Assembly (NCBI RefSeq): GCF_025566985.1
Contig: NZ_JAOQJD010000011.1
Coordinates: 1 to 64,000 of the forward strand
DNA length: 64,000 nucleotides
Direction of reading: 5' to 3'
Source of the DNA: Aedoeadaptatus acetigenes
Lineage (GTDB): Bacteria > Bacillota > Clostridia > Tissierellales > Peptoniphilaceae
Position numbers and translations under genes: made by a program. The notes below the pieces were generated by a model. That model saw only the letters and a list, made by a program, of their open reading frames with translations. It was not told the DNA's origin and did not search any database. Shown in pieces: positions 16,360 through 24,794 of this stretch; the stretch's first letter is position 1, and each line of letters starts with the position of its first letter.

Positions 16360-17631
16360 GTGGATAATAAACTGTTCAGACGACCGCGAGACTTACTGCT
16401 CATTTTTGAAATATTGGCCATCGCCTTGGTTTTTTATACCTACGAAGGCCATTTGGATCGCCAATTGTTGTTTTTAACGGGCGGTCTCATTTTTGTTATC
16501 TACATTTCAAACTTTATCCTGGGGAAAATTACCACCGGCGATAATTATATATTTTTAATCGTATCCCTCCTCTTGACCATCGGTGTCATCACGATTTTCC
16601 GCATTCAGCCGGAGACGGGCATTAGACAACTTCAATGGGCATTTATCGGGGTATTGTTTTTTTACGCCACCTATTTCGTCGTGCGCGTCGTGCCCCATGT
16701 GGAGCGCTACGGCTCGCTGGCTCTTTTGATCAGCGTCCTGCTGTTTTTATCGACGATCGTTTTCGGCAATACGGTGCGGGGCGCGAGAAACTGGCTCAGT
16801 ATCGGATCATCCATCGTCTTCCAACCGACGGAGTTCATTAAGATCCTACTCATGTTTATCTTAGGCAGTTTTTACTGCAATTACGAAAAATACAAGAAGT
16901 ATCCCTATACCAGCTATATTATTATGGCGATTATTTACTTTTTCGTATTGCTTCTGTTTATTCAACGGGATTTGGGTACGGCCGTGTTATTTATGGCCAT
17001 GTACATCGCCATCCAATTCGTTTACGACCCGGACATCAAGGCCTTTTTCGTGAATCTTGCGCTCTTGGCTTTAGGAAGTGTTGTGGGCTACTTCCTCTTC
17101 GGCCACGTGCGTACCAGGATCGACATTTGGCTTGATCCCTGGAGCTACGTGTACGGGGCCGGAAGGCAAATCGTGCAAGCCCTCTTCGCCATTGCCGAAG
17201 GCGGATTTTTCGGCGCAGGCATCGGCTTCGGCCATCCGGAGCTGATTCCCGTGGCCGTGTCGGACTTTATTTTTCCCGTCATTTGCGAGGAAATGGGTCT
17301 GTTTGCCGGCTTCGCAATTATTCTCTTGTACATTCTGTTAATTTACCGGGGCATTAAGATCGCCTTGGAACAAGAGTATAAATTCTATCGCATGCTCGCC
17401 ATATCGGCCACGGTGTTAATTTCCGTCCAGGCCTTCTTAAACATCGGCGGCGTAACGAAGCTGATCCCCATGACCGGGATCACCCTTCCCTTTATGTCCT
17501 ACGGCGGCAGCTCCATTCTGTCCAGCTTTATTGCCCTGGGCATTTTGCAAGTGGCGTCGGAAGATTTGTCGTGGAAGTATGAGCGGGAAATTATGAAAGG
17601 CGAGGTGAATGATGAAGCATTCGGAAAATAA
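16360..17631 (+). CDS. FtsW/RodA/SpoVE-family peptidoglycan glycosyltransferase (SEDS)
   Basis: 423 residues with about ten transmembrane helices. SEDS hallmarks are present: GARNWLSIGSSIVFQPTEF, FIQRDLGTAVLF, and GGVTKLIPMTGITLPFMSYGG written in two parts (GGVTKLIPMTG, LPFMSYGGSS). It polymerises lipid II at the membrane together with a class B PBP. The start is GTG 16360, five bases after AGTAGGTGA; the longer frame upstream overlaps the FHA gene. The adjacent PBP gene overlaps by 23 bases, which suggests a dedicated enzyme pair. Division or elongation role cannot be assigned. Confidence 0.92.
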   Translation: MDNKLFRRPRDLLLIFEILAIALVFYTYEGHLDRQLLFLTGGLIFVIYISNFILGKITTGDNYIFLIVSLLLTIGVITIFRIQPETGIRQLQWAFIGVLFFYATYFVVRVVPHVERYGSLALLISVLLFLSTIVFGNTVRGARNWLSIGSSIVFQPTEFIKILLMFILGSFYCNYEKYKKYPYTSYIIMAIIYFFVLLLFIQRDLGTAVLFMAMYIAIQFVYDPDIKAFFVNLALLALGSVVGYFLFGHVRTRIDIWLDPWSYVYGAGRQIVQALFAIAEGGFFGAGIGFGHPELIPVAVSDFIFPVICEEMGLFAGFAIILLYILLIYRGIKIALEQEYKFYRMLAISATVLISVQAFLNIGGVTKLIPMTGITLPFMSYGGSSILSSFIALGILQVASEDLSWKYEREIMKGEVNDEAFGK

Positions 17632-19066
17632 ACGCATCATTTTTTTGCTCGCCGGTTTGGTCCTTTTATTTCTAAGTTGCATTATTTATCTAACCTATTT
17701 CTATTTTTTCCAGGCCGAGGAAGTGAAGCGCAATCCTGCCAATCGGCGGGGCTATATCGAAGAGGCGCAGATTAAGCGCGGCGACATTTACGACCGCAAC
17801 GGGGAAGTCTTGGCCACGTCCAAGGGCGAGGCGGGAAATTACCGCAGGGAGTATGCCTATCCCATTTTGTATTCCCATATTATCGGCTATTGCCATCCCT
17901 CCTTGGGCAAAAGCGGTTTGGAGTCGTCCTATAACGACTACCTGCTGAATCGCAACGGCAATCGCACTTTAAAGGCGATTTCGGATATGATTCGCTCGAA
18001 AAAACAAGACGGCAATTCGCTGATCCTTACCATCGACACCCAAGTGCAATCCAAGGCGCGAGAGCTCTTGGAAGAAAACACGGAAAAGGGAAGCATCGTA
18101 GTCATGAACCCGAAGACCGGGGAAGTGTACGCCATGGTTTCTCTGCCGGACTTTAATTCTTCGACCATCGCGCAGGATTGGAATGCCTTACAGAAAAACG
18201 AGTCCGGAGCCCTATTGAATCGCTCCATTAACGGGCGCTACCCGCCGGGTTCCACCTTTAAAGTCATTACGGCGGCCTCTCTTTTGGGGCAAGACCGAAT
18301 CGGCTTAAATTACGAAGACACGGGATCCCAAGTCGTGGACGGGCGGGAATTTAAAAACGCCGAAGGAGCCCAGTACGGAAACGTAGACCTTCGGGAAGCT
18401 TTAGCGAAATCCATTAACACCTATTTCGTGGACAAGGGATCCAAATTAGGGAAGGATACATTGGGAGGCACGGCGGATAAATTCTATTTCAATTCGAAAG
18501 TTCCCTTCGATCTTCCTGTTTCCGTCTCCGTATTCGACTACAAAAAGAATCTCCCGAAGACCACCTTGGCCGCATCGGCCATCGGTCAGGGCGATGTTTT
18601 GGCCACGCCTCTGCACATGGCTATGGTGGCTTCTGCAGTGGCCAATGACGGCAAGATGATGGCGCCGATCTTAGTAAAAGAAGTGGAAGACTCCAAGGGA
18701 TCGGCCATTGAAGAGAAAGAGCCGAAGGTCTTGTCGGAAGCCACGACGCCGGATATTGCGAATACACTGACGAAATACATGATTTCCGTCGTAGAAGACG
18801 GGACGGGCAGACGCGCCGCGTTAAATTCCACACAAGTAGCCGGGAAAACCGGTTCGGCGGAAAATGCCTCCGGCGAAAACCACGCTTGGTTTATCGGCTT
18901 TGCGCCGGCGAAAGATCCCCAAATCGCCGTCGCCGTTATCCTCGAACAGGCGGGCAAGTCCGGCGGGAGCGTGGCGGCCCCCATTGCCAGAGACATTATC
19001 GTCTACGCCTTAAACAATATCGACTTTAATCAAGCCCACGATCTTCCGGAGTCGGACGATGATTGA
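17609..19066 (+). CDS. Class B penicillin-binding protein (PbpA-like transpeptidase)
   Basis: 485 residues: N-terminal membrane anchor (FLLAGLVLLFLSCIIYL), a short pedestal region with RGDIYDRNG, and a transpeptidase domain with S215-x-x-K218 (GSTFK), S268-x-N270 (SIN) and K413-T-G (GKTGSAEN). It is shorter than FtsI/PBP2 and resembles PbpA of actinobacteria and clostridia. It cross-links glycan strands made by the neighbouring SEDS protein. ATG ATG at 17609 follows GGCGAGGTG. The 3' end overlaps ispD by eight bases. Confidence 0.92.
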   Translation: MMKHSENKRIIFLLAGLVLLFLSCIIYLTYFYFFQAEEVKRNPANRRGYIEEAQIKRGDIYDRNGEVLATSKGEAGNYRREYAYPILYSHIIGYCHPSLGKSGLESSYNDYLLNRNGNRTLKAISDMIRSKKQDGNSLILTIDTQVQSKARELLEENTEKGSIVVMNPKTGEVYAMVSLPDFNSSTIAQDWNALQKNESGALLNRSINGRYPPGSTFKVITAASLLGQDRIGLNYEDTGSQVVDGREFKNAEGAQYGNVDLREALAKSINTYFVDKGSKLGKDTLGGTADKFYFNSKVPFDLPVSVSVFDYKKNLPKTTLAASAIGQGDVLATPLHMAMVASAVANDGKMMAPILVKEVEDSKGSAIEEKEPKVLSEATTPDIANTLTKYMISVVEDGTGRRAALNSTQVAGKTGSAENASGENHAWFIGFAPAKDPQIAVAVILEQAGKSGGSVAAPIARDIIVYALNNIDFNQAHDLPESDDD

Positions 19067-19760
19067 TCGAGAGGTATGCGTCATGATCGCCGCCGCCGGC
19101 ATGGGACGGCGCATGAATTTAAAACAAAACAAGCAGTACTTGCCCATTCACGGCAAGCCCATGGTGCGACACACCATCGAGATTTTCGACGGTATGGATG
19201 AAATTTCCTTTATCGTCCTCTTGATTCGCGAAGGGGAAGAGGCCATGATGCGGGATATTTTAAAAGCCATGGATTTAAACCACAGCATTTACCTCGTCGT
19301 CGGCGGCGACGAGCGTCAGGACACCATATGGCAGGGCCTTCAATTTCTGAAGAACTGGGACGGAATTCTTCTGACCCACGACGGCGCCAGGCCCTTTGTG
19401 ACGGAAGAAGAAGTGCGCGCCGTCATTCAAGGAGCTCAAAACAGCGGCGCCTGCTGCTTAATGACGCCCATGAAGGACACGGTGAAAATCAGCGAAGACG
19501 GCCTATGGAGCGCCGTCACACCGGATCGCTCGAAGCTTTTCGCCATTCAAACGCCTCAGGGCTTTGAAAAAGAAATTTTAGTCCGCGCGTACGAACAGGC
19601 ATTTGACGAAGGTTATTACGGAACCGACGACTGCTCCCTCGTGGAGAAAACCGGTCGGAAGGTGCAGCTGATCCGAGGTTCCTACAACAATATTAAAATC
19701 ACCACACCGGAAGATTTGATCTTTGCCGATGCCATTTATTCAGATAGGAAGAGCCCATGA
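19059..19760 (+). CDS. ispD: 2-C-methyl-D-erythritol 4-phosphate cytidylyltransferase
   Basis: MEP-pathway enzyme that couples CTP to methylerythritol phosphate. The nucleotide-binding loop AAAGMGRRMNLKQNKQY, the central DGARPFVTEE and QTPQGFEKEIL match the family; 233 residues is the normal length. It overlaps the PBP upstream and ispF downstream by four bases. The lipid carrier made from this pathway feeds the wall enzymes encoded just upstream. Confidence 0.95.
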   Translation: MIDREVCVMIAAAGMGRRMNLKQNKQYLPIHGKPMVRHTIEIFDGMDEISFIVLLIREGEEAMMRDILKAMDLNHSIYLVVGGDERQDTIWQGLQFLKNWDGILLTHDGARPFVTEEEVRAVIQGAQNSGACCLMTPMKDTVKISEDGLWSAVTPDRSKLFAIQTPQGFEKEILVRAYEQAFDEGYYGTDDCSLVEKTGRKVQLIRGSYNNIKITTPEDLIFADAIYSDRKSP

Positions 19761-20245
19761 GAATCGGAATCGGATACGACGTCCATCAACTCGTCGAAGG
19801 CAGAAAACTCATACTCGGTGGCGTGGAAGTTCCCTACGAGCGTGGCCTCTTGGGCCACAGCGACGCCGACGTGCTCATTCACGCCATTGAAGACGCCATT
19901 TTAGGCGCCTTGGCTTTGGGAGACATCGGGAAGCTTTTTCCCGACACGGATCCCGCGTACAAAGACGCTTCCAGCATGGGCATGTTTAAAAAAGTCATGG
20001 CCATCGTCAAGGATGAGGGCTATGCCGTCGGCAACATCGATGCCACGGTAATCGCCCAAAAGCCGAAACTGGCGCCCTACATTCCCGCCATGCGCGAAAA
20101 CATTGCTGCAGTGTGCGAAAAAGATGTGAGCGCAATTTCCGTAAAAGCGACGACCAGCGAAAAAATGGGGTATGAAGGAAGAGGAGAAGGCATGACGGCC
20201 ATGGCGGTCGTGCTATTGGAACCTACGGAAAAGAAAGGACGATAA
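19757..20245 (+). CDS. ispF: 2-C-methyl-D-erythritol 2,4-cyclodiphosphate synthase
   Basis: Converts the IspE product to the cyclic diphosphate with release of CMP. Zinc ligands lie in GYDVHQLV and GHSDADVLIHAIEDAI; the C-terminal KATTSEKMGYEGRGEG is present. 162 residues, standard length. Next step after IspD/IspE; ispE is not in the window. Confidence 0.95.
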   Translation: MRIGIGYDVHQLVEGRKLILGGVEVPYERGLLGHSDADVLIHAIEDAILGALALGDIGKLFPDTDPAYKDASSMGMFKKVMAIVKDEGYAVGNIDATVIAQKPKLAPYIPAMRENIAAVCEKDVSAISVKATTSEKMGYEGRGEGMTAMAVVLLEPTEKKGR

Positions 20246-20246
20246 A

Positions 20247-21104
20247 ATGTTAGTTACGGGAAAACAAATTTTACAACATGCAGACGAACACGGCTATGCC
20301 GTCGGCGCTTTCAATGTAAACAATATGGAAATCATTCAAGCCATTGCCCAAGCGGCGGATGATCTCCGTGCACCGGTTATTTTGCAGGCGTCTCAAGGAG
20401 CCATTAAATACGCCGGCGTCGACTACATTACTTCTCTGGTAAAAACCACCGCTGATCGAATCGACGTGCCCATGACTCTGCACTTGGATCACGGCACGGA
20501 TTTCGAAGAAATCATGAAATGCATTCGCAGCGGCTTTACTTCCGTTATGATCGATGCCTCGAAACATGAGTTGGATGAAAATATTCGCCTCACGAAAGAA
20601 ATCGTGCGAATCGCCCACTCTGTCGGCGTATCCGTAGAAGCCGAAATCGGAAAAATCGGCGGAACGGAAGATCAAATCGTCGTCTCCGATGCAGAAGCCA
20701 CCTACACGGATCCGGAAGAAGCACGGATCTTCGTTGAAGAAACCGGCGTCGACTCCCTGGCCATCGCCGTCGGCACGGCACACGGCGTCTATAAGGGCGA
20801 GCCGAAAGTGGACATCGACCGCATTAAAGAAATCGACCGCGTCGTCAGCGTTCCCTTGGTCCTTCACGGATCCAGCGGCGTTCCCTACGACACCCTAGAA
20901 AAAGCCGTGGCAGCGGGGATTCGAAAGATCAACATCGACACGGACATTCGCGCCAGCTTTGCCGGTGCCGTCAAGGCCTTTGTAGCAGAAAACCCCGACG
21001 AAATCGACCCGAGAAAGATTTTAAAACCGGCACGTGCGGCAATGACCGACACGGTAAAGGAAAAAATCAAAGTCTTCGGCAGCGACGGGAAGGCTTGGAA
21101 ATAA
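20247..21104 (+). CDS. fba: Class II fructose-bisphosphate aldolase
   Basis: Zinc-dependent aldolase that cleaves fructose 1,6-bisphosphate. The 285-residue protein carries the expected zinc ligands H82 (HLDHG), E133 (EAEIGKIGG), H179 (GTAHGVYKG) and H207 (LHGSSG), with catalytic D81. The short class II subfamily also includes tagatose- and sedoheptulose-bisphosphate aldolases, so substrate is not certain. The stop shares a base with the talC start (TAATG). Confidence 0.92.
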   Translation: MLVTGKQILQHADEHGYAVGAFNVNNMEIIQAIAQAADDLRAPVILQASQGAIKYAGVDYITSLVKTTADRIDVPMTLHLDHGTDFEEIMKCIRSGFTSVMIDASKHELDENIRLTKEIVRIAHSVGVSVEAEIGKIGGTEDQIVVSDAEATYTDPEEARIFVEETGVDSLAIAVGTAHGVYKGEPKVDIDRIKEIDRVVSVPLVLHGSSGVPYDTLEKAVAAGIRKINIDTDIRASFAGAVKAFVAENPDEIDPRKILKPARAAMTDTVKEKIKVFGSDGKAWK

Positions 21105-21760
21105 TGAAGTTTTTCATCGACACGGCGAATATTTCCGAAATTAAGGAAATCGAAGCCTGGGGAATCTTGGACGGCGTCACCACGAACCCGTCTTTAATCG
21201 CGAAAGAAAAAGACGTGGTCTTCGAAGAGGTTATCGAAGAAATCGCCTCCATCGTCGACGGGCCCATTAGCGCCGAAGTGACTGCAGAGGACGCGGAGGG
21301 AATGATTGCCGAAGGAAGAAAGCTCGCCGCCATTCACGAAAATGTCGTGGTAAAAGTTCCCATGAACGAAGAAGGATTAAAGGCCATTCGCGTTCTGGAA
21401 GGGGAAGGCATTCCCACCAACTGCACCTTAATCTTTTCCGAAAATCAGGCACTCCTGGCCTTGGCGGCCGGCGCCTCGTTTATCAGTCCCTTCTTAGGCA
21501 GACTGGACGACATCGGTCACGACGGCATGGAATTGGTCCGTGGCATTGTTTCAATTATGGATTTATACGGCTACGAGGCGGAAGTGATTGCCGCGAGCAT
21601 ACGCCACCCGCTCCACGTGAAAAAAGCGGCTGAGGCCGGCGCCCACATTGCAACCGTGCCCTACAAGGTGTTTCATCAAATGTTGAAGCACCCGTTGACG
21701 GATAAGGGAATCGCACAGTTTAACAAAGATTTTGAAGGGACGAAGAGAGTCAATGGATAG
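21104..21760 (+). CDS. talC: Transaldolase / fructose-6-phosphate aldolase (TalC/MipB type)
   Basis: A short (218-residue) transaldolase-family protein beginning MKFFIDTANISEI, with Schiff-base lysine K84 in VVVKVPM, plus VTTNPSLIAKE and ISPFLGRLDDIG. The group contains both true transaldolases and fructose-6-phosphate aldolases, which differ at few residues and cannot be told apart safely here. Start ATG 21104 overlaps the fba stop. Between fba and glpX it suggests a compact sugar-phosphate interconversion module. Confidence 0.9.
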   Translation: MKFFIDTANISEIKEIEAWGILDGVTTNPSLIAKEKDVVFEEVIEEIASIVDGPISAEVTAEDAEGMIAEGRKLAAIHENVVVKVPMNEEGLKAIRVLEGEGIPTNCTLIFSENQALLALAAGASFISPFLGRLDDIGHDGMELVRGIVSIMDLYGYEAEVIAASIRHPLHVKKAAEAGAHIATVPYKVFHQMLKHPLTDKGIAQFNKDFEGTKRVNG

Positions 21761-22721
21761 AGATCTCAGTTTAAATTTAGCACGGGTTACGGAAGCGGCC
21801 GCATTAAGCGGTGCGCGCTTTTTGGGAAAAGGCGACAAAAACGGCGCCGACGGCGCGGCGGTGGATGCCATGCGCCGCATGTTTGATACGGTACACATTA
21901 AAGGCAGAGTCGTCATCGGCGAGGGGGAAATCGACGAAGCCCCCATGCTCTACATCGGCGAAGAAATCGGCACGGGCCAAAGGACCGATGATGCAGTGGA
22001 CATTGCCGTGGATCCCATCGACGGCACGACGGCCATCGCAAACGGCATGAACAACGCCATCGCCGTCGTGGCCGTGGCGCCGAAGGGTTGCCTTTTGCAT
22101 GCGCCGGATGTTTATATGAAAAAAATCGCCGCAGGGCCGAAAGCGAAAGGCGTCATCCGCCTGGACGATACTGTGGAAAACAACATTCGCCGCGTTTCCG
22201 AAGCCATCGGCAAGTTGCCGGAAGAAATGACCGTTTCCGTCTTGGATCGCCCGCGTCACGACGAATTAATCAAACAAATTCGCGCCACCGGTGCCCGAAT
22301 CAAGAAAATTAAAGACGGCGACATCGTTACGGCAATTTATACTTGCTTTGAAGAGAGCGGTATTGATATGATTATGGGCATAGGCGGTGCGCCGGAAGGT
22401 GTCATTGCGGCAGCTGCCTTAAAGTGCCTGGGCGGCGACCTTCAAGGGAAGCTCGTCACCTACGACGACGCGCAAAGAGAGCGGGTAGAAAAAAGTAAAG
22501 CCGATCCCGACAAAATCTACACCATCGAAGATCTCGTCAAGGGCGACGATGTGATCTTTGCCGCCACCGGCGTATCCAACGGCGATTTGCTTAAAGGCGT
22601 GCGTTACATGAAGGGCAATAAAGCGACGACCCAATCTTTGGTCTTGCGTTTGCCGTCGAAGACCGTTCGCTTTATCGACAGCGTTCACGACTTAAATCAC
22701 AAGCCGGAATACGCAAAGTAA
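21753..22721 (+). CDS. glpX: Class II fructose-1,6-bisphosphatase (GlpX)
   Basis: Metal-dependent phosphatase of gluconeogenesis, which in some bacteria also acts on sedoheptulose 1,7-bisphosphate. Metal-binding motifs GEGEIDEAPMLYIGEE and VDPIDGTTAIANGMNNAIA are intact; GIGGAPEGVIAAAALKCLGG is the family C-terminal signature. 322 residues from ATG 21753, which follows GAAGAGAG and overlaps the talC stop. Last gene of the long operon; the L31 promoter starts two bases after its stop. Confidence 0.95.
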   Translation: MDRDLSLNLARVTEAAALSGARFLGKGDKNGADGAAVDAMRRMFDTVHIKGRVVIGEGEIDEAPMLYIGEEIGTGQRTDDAVDIAVDPIDGTTAIANGMNNAIAVVAVAPKGCLLHAPDVYMKKIAAGPKAKGVIRLDDTVENNIRRVSEAIGKLPEEMTVSVLDRPRHDELIKQIRATGARIKKIKDGDIVTAIYTCFEESGIDMIMGIGGAPEGVIAAAALKCLGGDLQGKLVTYDDAQRERVEKSKADPDKIYTIEDLVKGDDVIFAATGVSNGDLLKGVRYMKGNKATTQSLVLRLPSKTVRFIDSVHDLNHKPEYAK

Positions 22722-22722
22722 A

Positions 22723-22751
22723 TTGACAAAAAGAAGAAAGTATGCTATCCT
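22723..22751 (+). promoter_or_regulatory. Promoter of rpmE
   Basis: TTGACA (22723-22728), 17-bp spacer, TATCCT (22746-22751) preceded by TGC (extended -10). The 50-base leader before the start ends in GAAAGGAGTG. Confidence 0.82.
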
Positions 22752-22801
22752 ATAAAAGTTAGTAATACGAAATGAATTTTTAAAGAAAGGAGTGTGGACA
22801 G

Positions 22802-23002
22802 ATGAAAAAAGGTATCCATCCCGAATATAAGGAAGCTACGGTCACTTGCGCTTGTGGCAACACCTTTACGACGGGCTCTGTAAAAGAGGATTTAAAAGTG
22901 GAAGTTTGTTCCGAATGTCATCCTTTCTTCACAGGACGTCAAAAGTTTACTGATACGGGCGGACGTATTGATAAATTCAACAAAAAGTACAAAAGATCAT
23001 AA
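22802..23002 (+). CDS. rpmE: 50S ribosomal protein L31 (zinc-binding form)
   Basis: 66 residues starting MKKGIHPEYKEATVTC. It keeps all four zinc-ligand cysteine positions (C16, C18, C36, C39: CAC and CSEC), so this is the zinc form rather than the YtiA-type replacement. Strong ribosome-binding site and own promoter; followed by a terminator. Confidence 0.98.
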   Translation: MKKGIHPEYKEATVTCACGNTFTTGSVKEDLKVEVCSECHPFFTGRQKFTDTGGRIDKFNKKYKRS

Positions 23003-23008
23003 GAAGAC

Positions 23009-23035
23009 GGCCCGTGAAAGCGGGCCCTTTTTTTT
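23009..23035 (+). terminator. Terminator after rpmE
   Basis: GGCCCG-TGAAAG-CGGGCC followed by eight T. Confidence 0.92.
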
Positions 23036-23052
23036 AAGGAGTTTCACCGTAT

Positions 23053-23979
23053 ATGAACGAATCCTTTAAGACAACCATCGGCGGTCAGGCCCTCATCGAA
23101 GGAGTCATGATGCGCGGTCCTTCAAAGACAGCCTATGCCGTGAGAAAACCCGGGGGCGACATCGCCATGCGCGTCGATAATAACAAAAGCATTGCCGATA
23201 AATATCCCTTTTTAAATTGGCCGATTATTCGCGGCGCCGTGAAATTAATCGAGGCCATGGTCATCGGCGTGGACGCCATTATGTATTCCGCTTCTTTTTG
23301 GGAAGACGAGGAAGGCGAAGAAGAGGACTTTTTCACCAAACATTTCCCGGAACACGGAGAAAAGATCGAGCAGATCGTTACCGTAAGTTTCTCTGTTCTT
23401 TTAGCCGTTTTATTTTTTATGGTGCTTCCCAATGTGCTGGCCACGTATTTTGAACGGCACATTACAAGTTCCGTTTTGCTAAACCTCGTGGAGGGCGTAT
23501 TCCGAATCGGTATCTTCTTTGCCTATATGGCATTGATTTCGAAGCAGAAAGACATCGGTCGCGTCTTCGAATACCACGGCGCGGAACACAAGTCGATCGC
23601 ATGCTACGAAGCCGGCGCGCCTCTGGAGGTGGAGGAAGTAAGGAAGTATTCCCGTCTCCATCCCCGCTGCGGCACGAGTTTTCTGTTTATGGTCCTGATC
23701 CTTTCGGTGATCATTCTATCCTTCTTCGGCTGGCCCTCATTTTTAGGCCGTGTCCTCGTGCGTCTTTTAGTCTTTCCCTTAATCGCAGGTGTAAGTTACG
23801 AAGTCAATCGCCTGGTGGGAAAATACGACACGCCCCTTACCATGGCTTTGCGCTACCCGGGGCTGATGATTCAAAAGCATTTTACCGTGCGGGAGCCCGA
23901 CGACAGCCAAATCGAAGTGGGCATCGCCTCTTTAAAGGCGGTCTTACCCGCCGAAGGGGAAAGTGATCTATGGAAGTAA
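23053..23979 (+). CDS. DUF1385 family membrane protein (YqhQ-like)
   Basis: 308 residues. A conserved cytoplasmic N-terminus (IGGQALIEGVMMRGP) precedes several membrane helices (VTVSFSVLLAVLFFMVLPNV, FLFMVLILSVIILSFFG and a C-terminal pair); the central motif YHGAEHKSIACYE and HPRCGTSF carry conserved His and Cys residues typical of the family. Its function is not established. The order rpmE-DUF1385-prmC-prfA recurs in clostridia-like genomes. Its end overlaps prmC by ten bases. Confidence 0.85.
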   Translation: MNESFKTTIGGQALIEGVMMRGPSKTAYAVRKPGGDIAMRVDNNKSIADKYPFLNWPIIRGAVKLIEAMVIGVDAIMYSASFWEDEEGEEEDFFTKHFPEHGEKIEQIVTVSFSVLLAVLFFMVLPNVLATYFERHITSSVLLNLVEGVFRIGIFFAYMALISKQKDIGRVFEYHGAEHKSIACYEAGAPLEVEEVRKYSRLHPRCGTSFLFMVLILSVIILSFFGWPSFLGRVLVRLLVFPLIAGVSYEVNRLVGKYDTPLTMALRYPGLMIQKHFTVREPDDSQIEVGIASLKAVLPAEGESDLWK

Positions 23980-24794
23980 AGGCGGCCTTTGAAGAGGCTT
24001 GTGCGGCCTTAAAAGGGGATCGGCGCAGGACCTACGAATTGTTCGACGGCCTCTTTCAGATGGATCAAAAAGCTCTTTTTATGAATCCGGAAAAAAATCT
24101 TTCCGAGGACGAAGTTTCACGCCTGCGCCTTGCCGTTGAAAAAATGGCGCGGGGCATGCCCATGGCCTACGCTTTAAAACAGGCTTATTTTTACGGCGAG
24201 GCCTTCTATGTAGACGAGCGAGTCTTAATTCCACGTTACGACACGGAAAGAAGCGTGGAATCTATTTTGCGTCTGGCGCCTCGCGCGACCCACATCCTCG
24301 AAATTGGCACTGGAAGCGGCTGCGTGGCCATCACTCTGGGGCGGCTTTATCCCCGGGCGATCATTGATGCCTCAGATATTTCCTCGGACGCACTGAATGT
24401 CGCGGAAATTAACAGAAAAAAGCACGGAGCCTCGAATGTTTATTTGATTCAATCCGATCTCTTTTCTTCCGTAGAGGGCACCTATGATGTGATCTATTCC
24501 AATCCGCCCTACATTACTGCCGATGAAATGAGGGAACTGGATGAGAGCGTGGCCCTTTACGAGCCCCATTTGGCCCTTGAAGGGGGCGAAGACGGCTTGG
24601 ATTTTTACCGAAAGATCGTCGAAGATGCGCCGCGGTTTTTGAATCCCGGGGGCTGGTTGGTATTTGAAATCGGGGCGAAGCAGAGAAAAGATATAGAAAA
24701 ACTACTGAAAGACCATGATTTTTCGGCCATCGGTTCCGAGATAGATTTCAGCGGCTTGGATCGCGTCGTTTTTGGGAGGTTAGAAAATGTTTGA
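23970..24794 (+). CDS. prmC: Peptide chain release factor N5-glutamine methyltransferase
   Basis: SAM-dependent enzyme that methylates the GGQ glutamine of release factors. 274 residues: N-terminal helical domain, then a Rossmann methyltransferase with ILEIGTGSGCVAI and the catalytic NPPY motif (SNPPYITADEM). Its substrate gene prfA begins inside its last codons (eight-base overlap). Confidence 0.95.
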   Translation: MEVKAAFEEACAALKGDRRRTYELFDGLFQMDQKALFMNPEKNLSEDEVSRLRLAVEKMARGMPMAYALKQAYFYGEAFYVDERVLIPRYDTERSVESILRLAPRATHILEIGTGSGCVAITLGRLYPRAIIDASDISSDALNVAEINRKKHGASNVYLIQSDLFSSVEGTYDVIYSNPPYITADEMRELDESVALYEPHLALEGGEDGLDFYRKIVEDAPRFLNPGGWLVFEIGAKQRKDIEKLLKDHDFSAIGSEIDFSGLDRVVFGRLENV

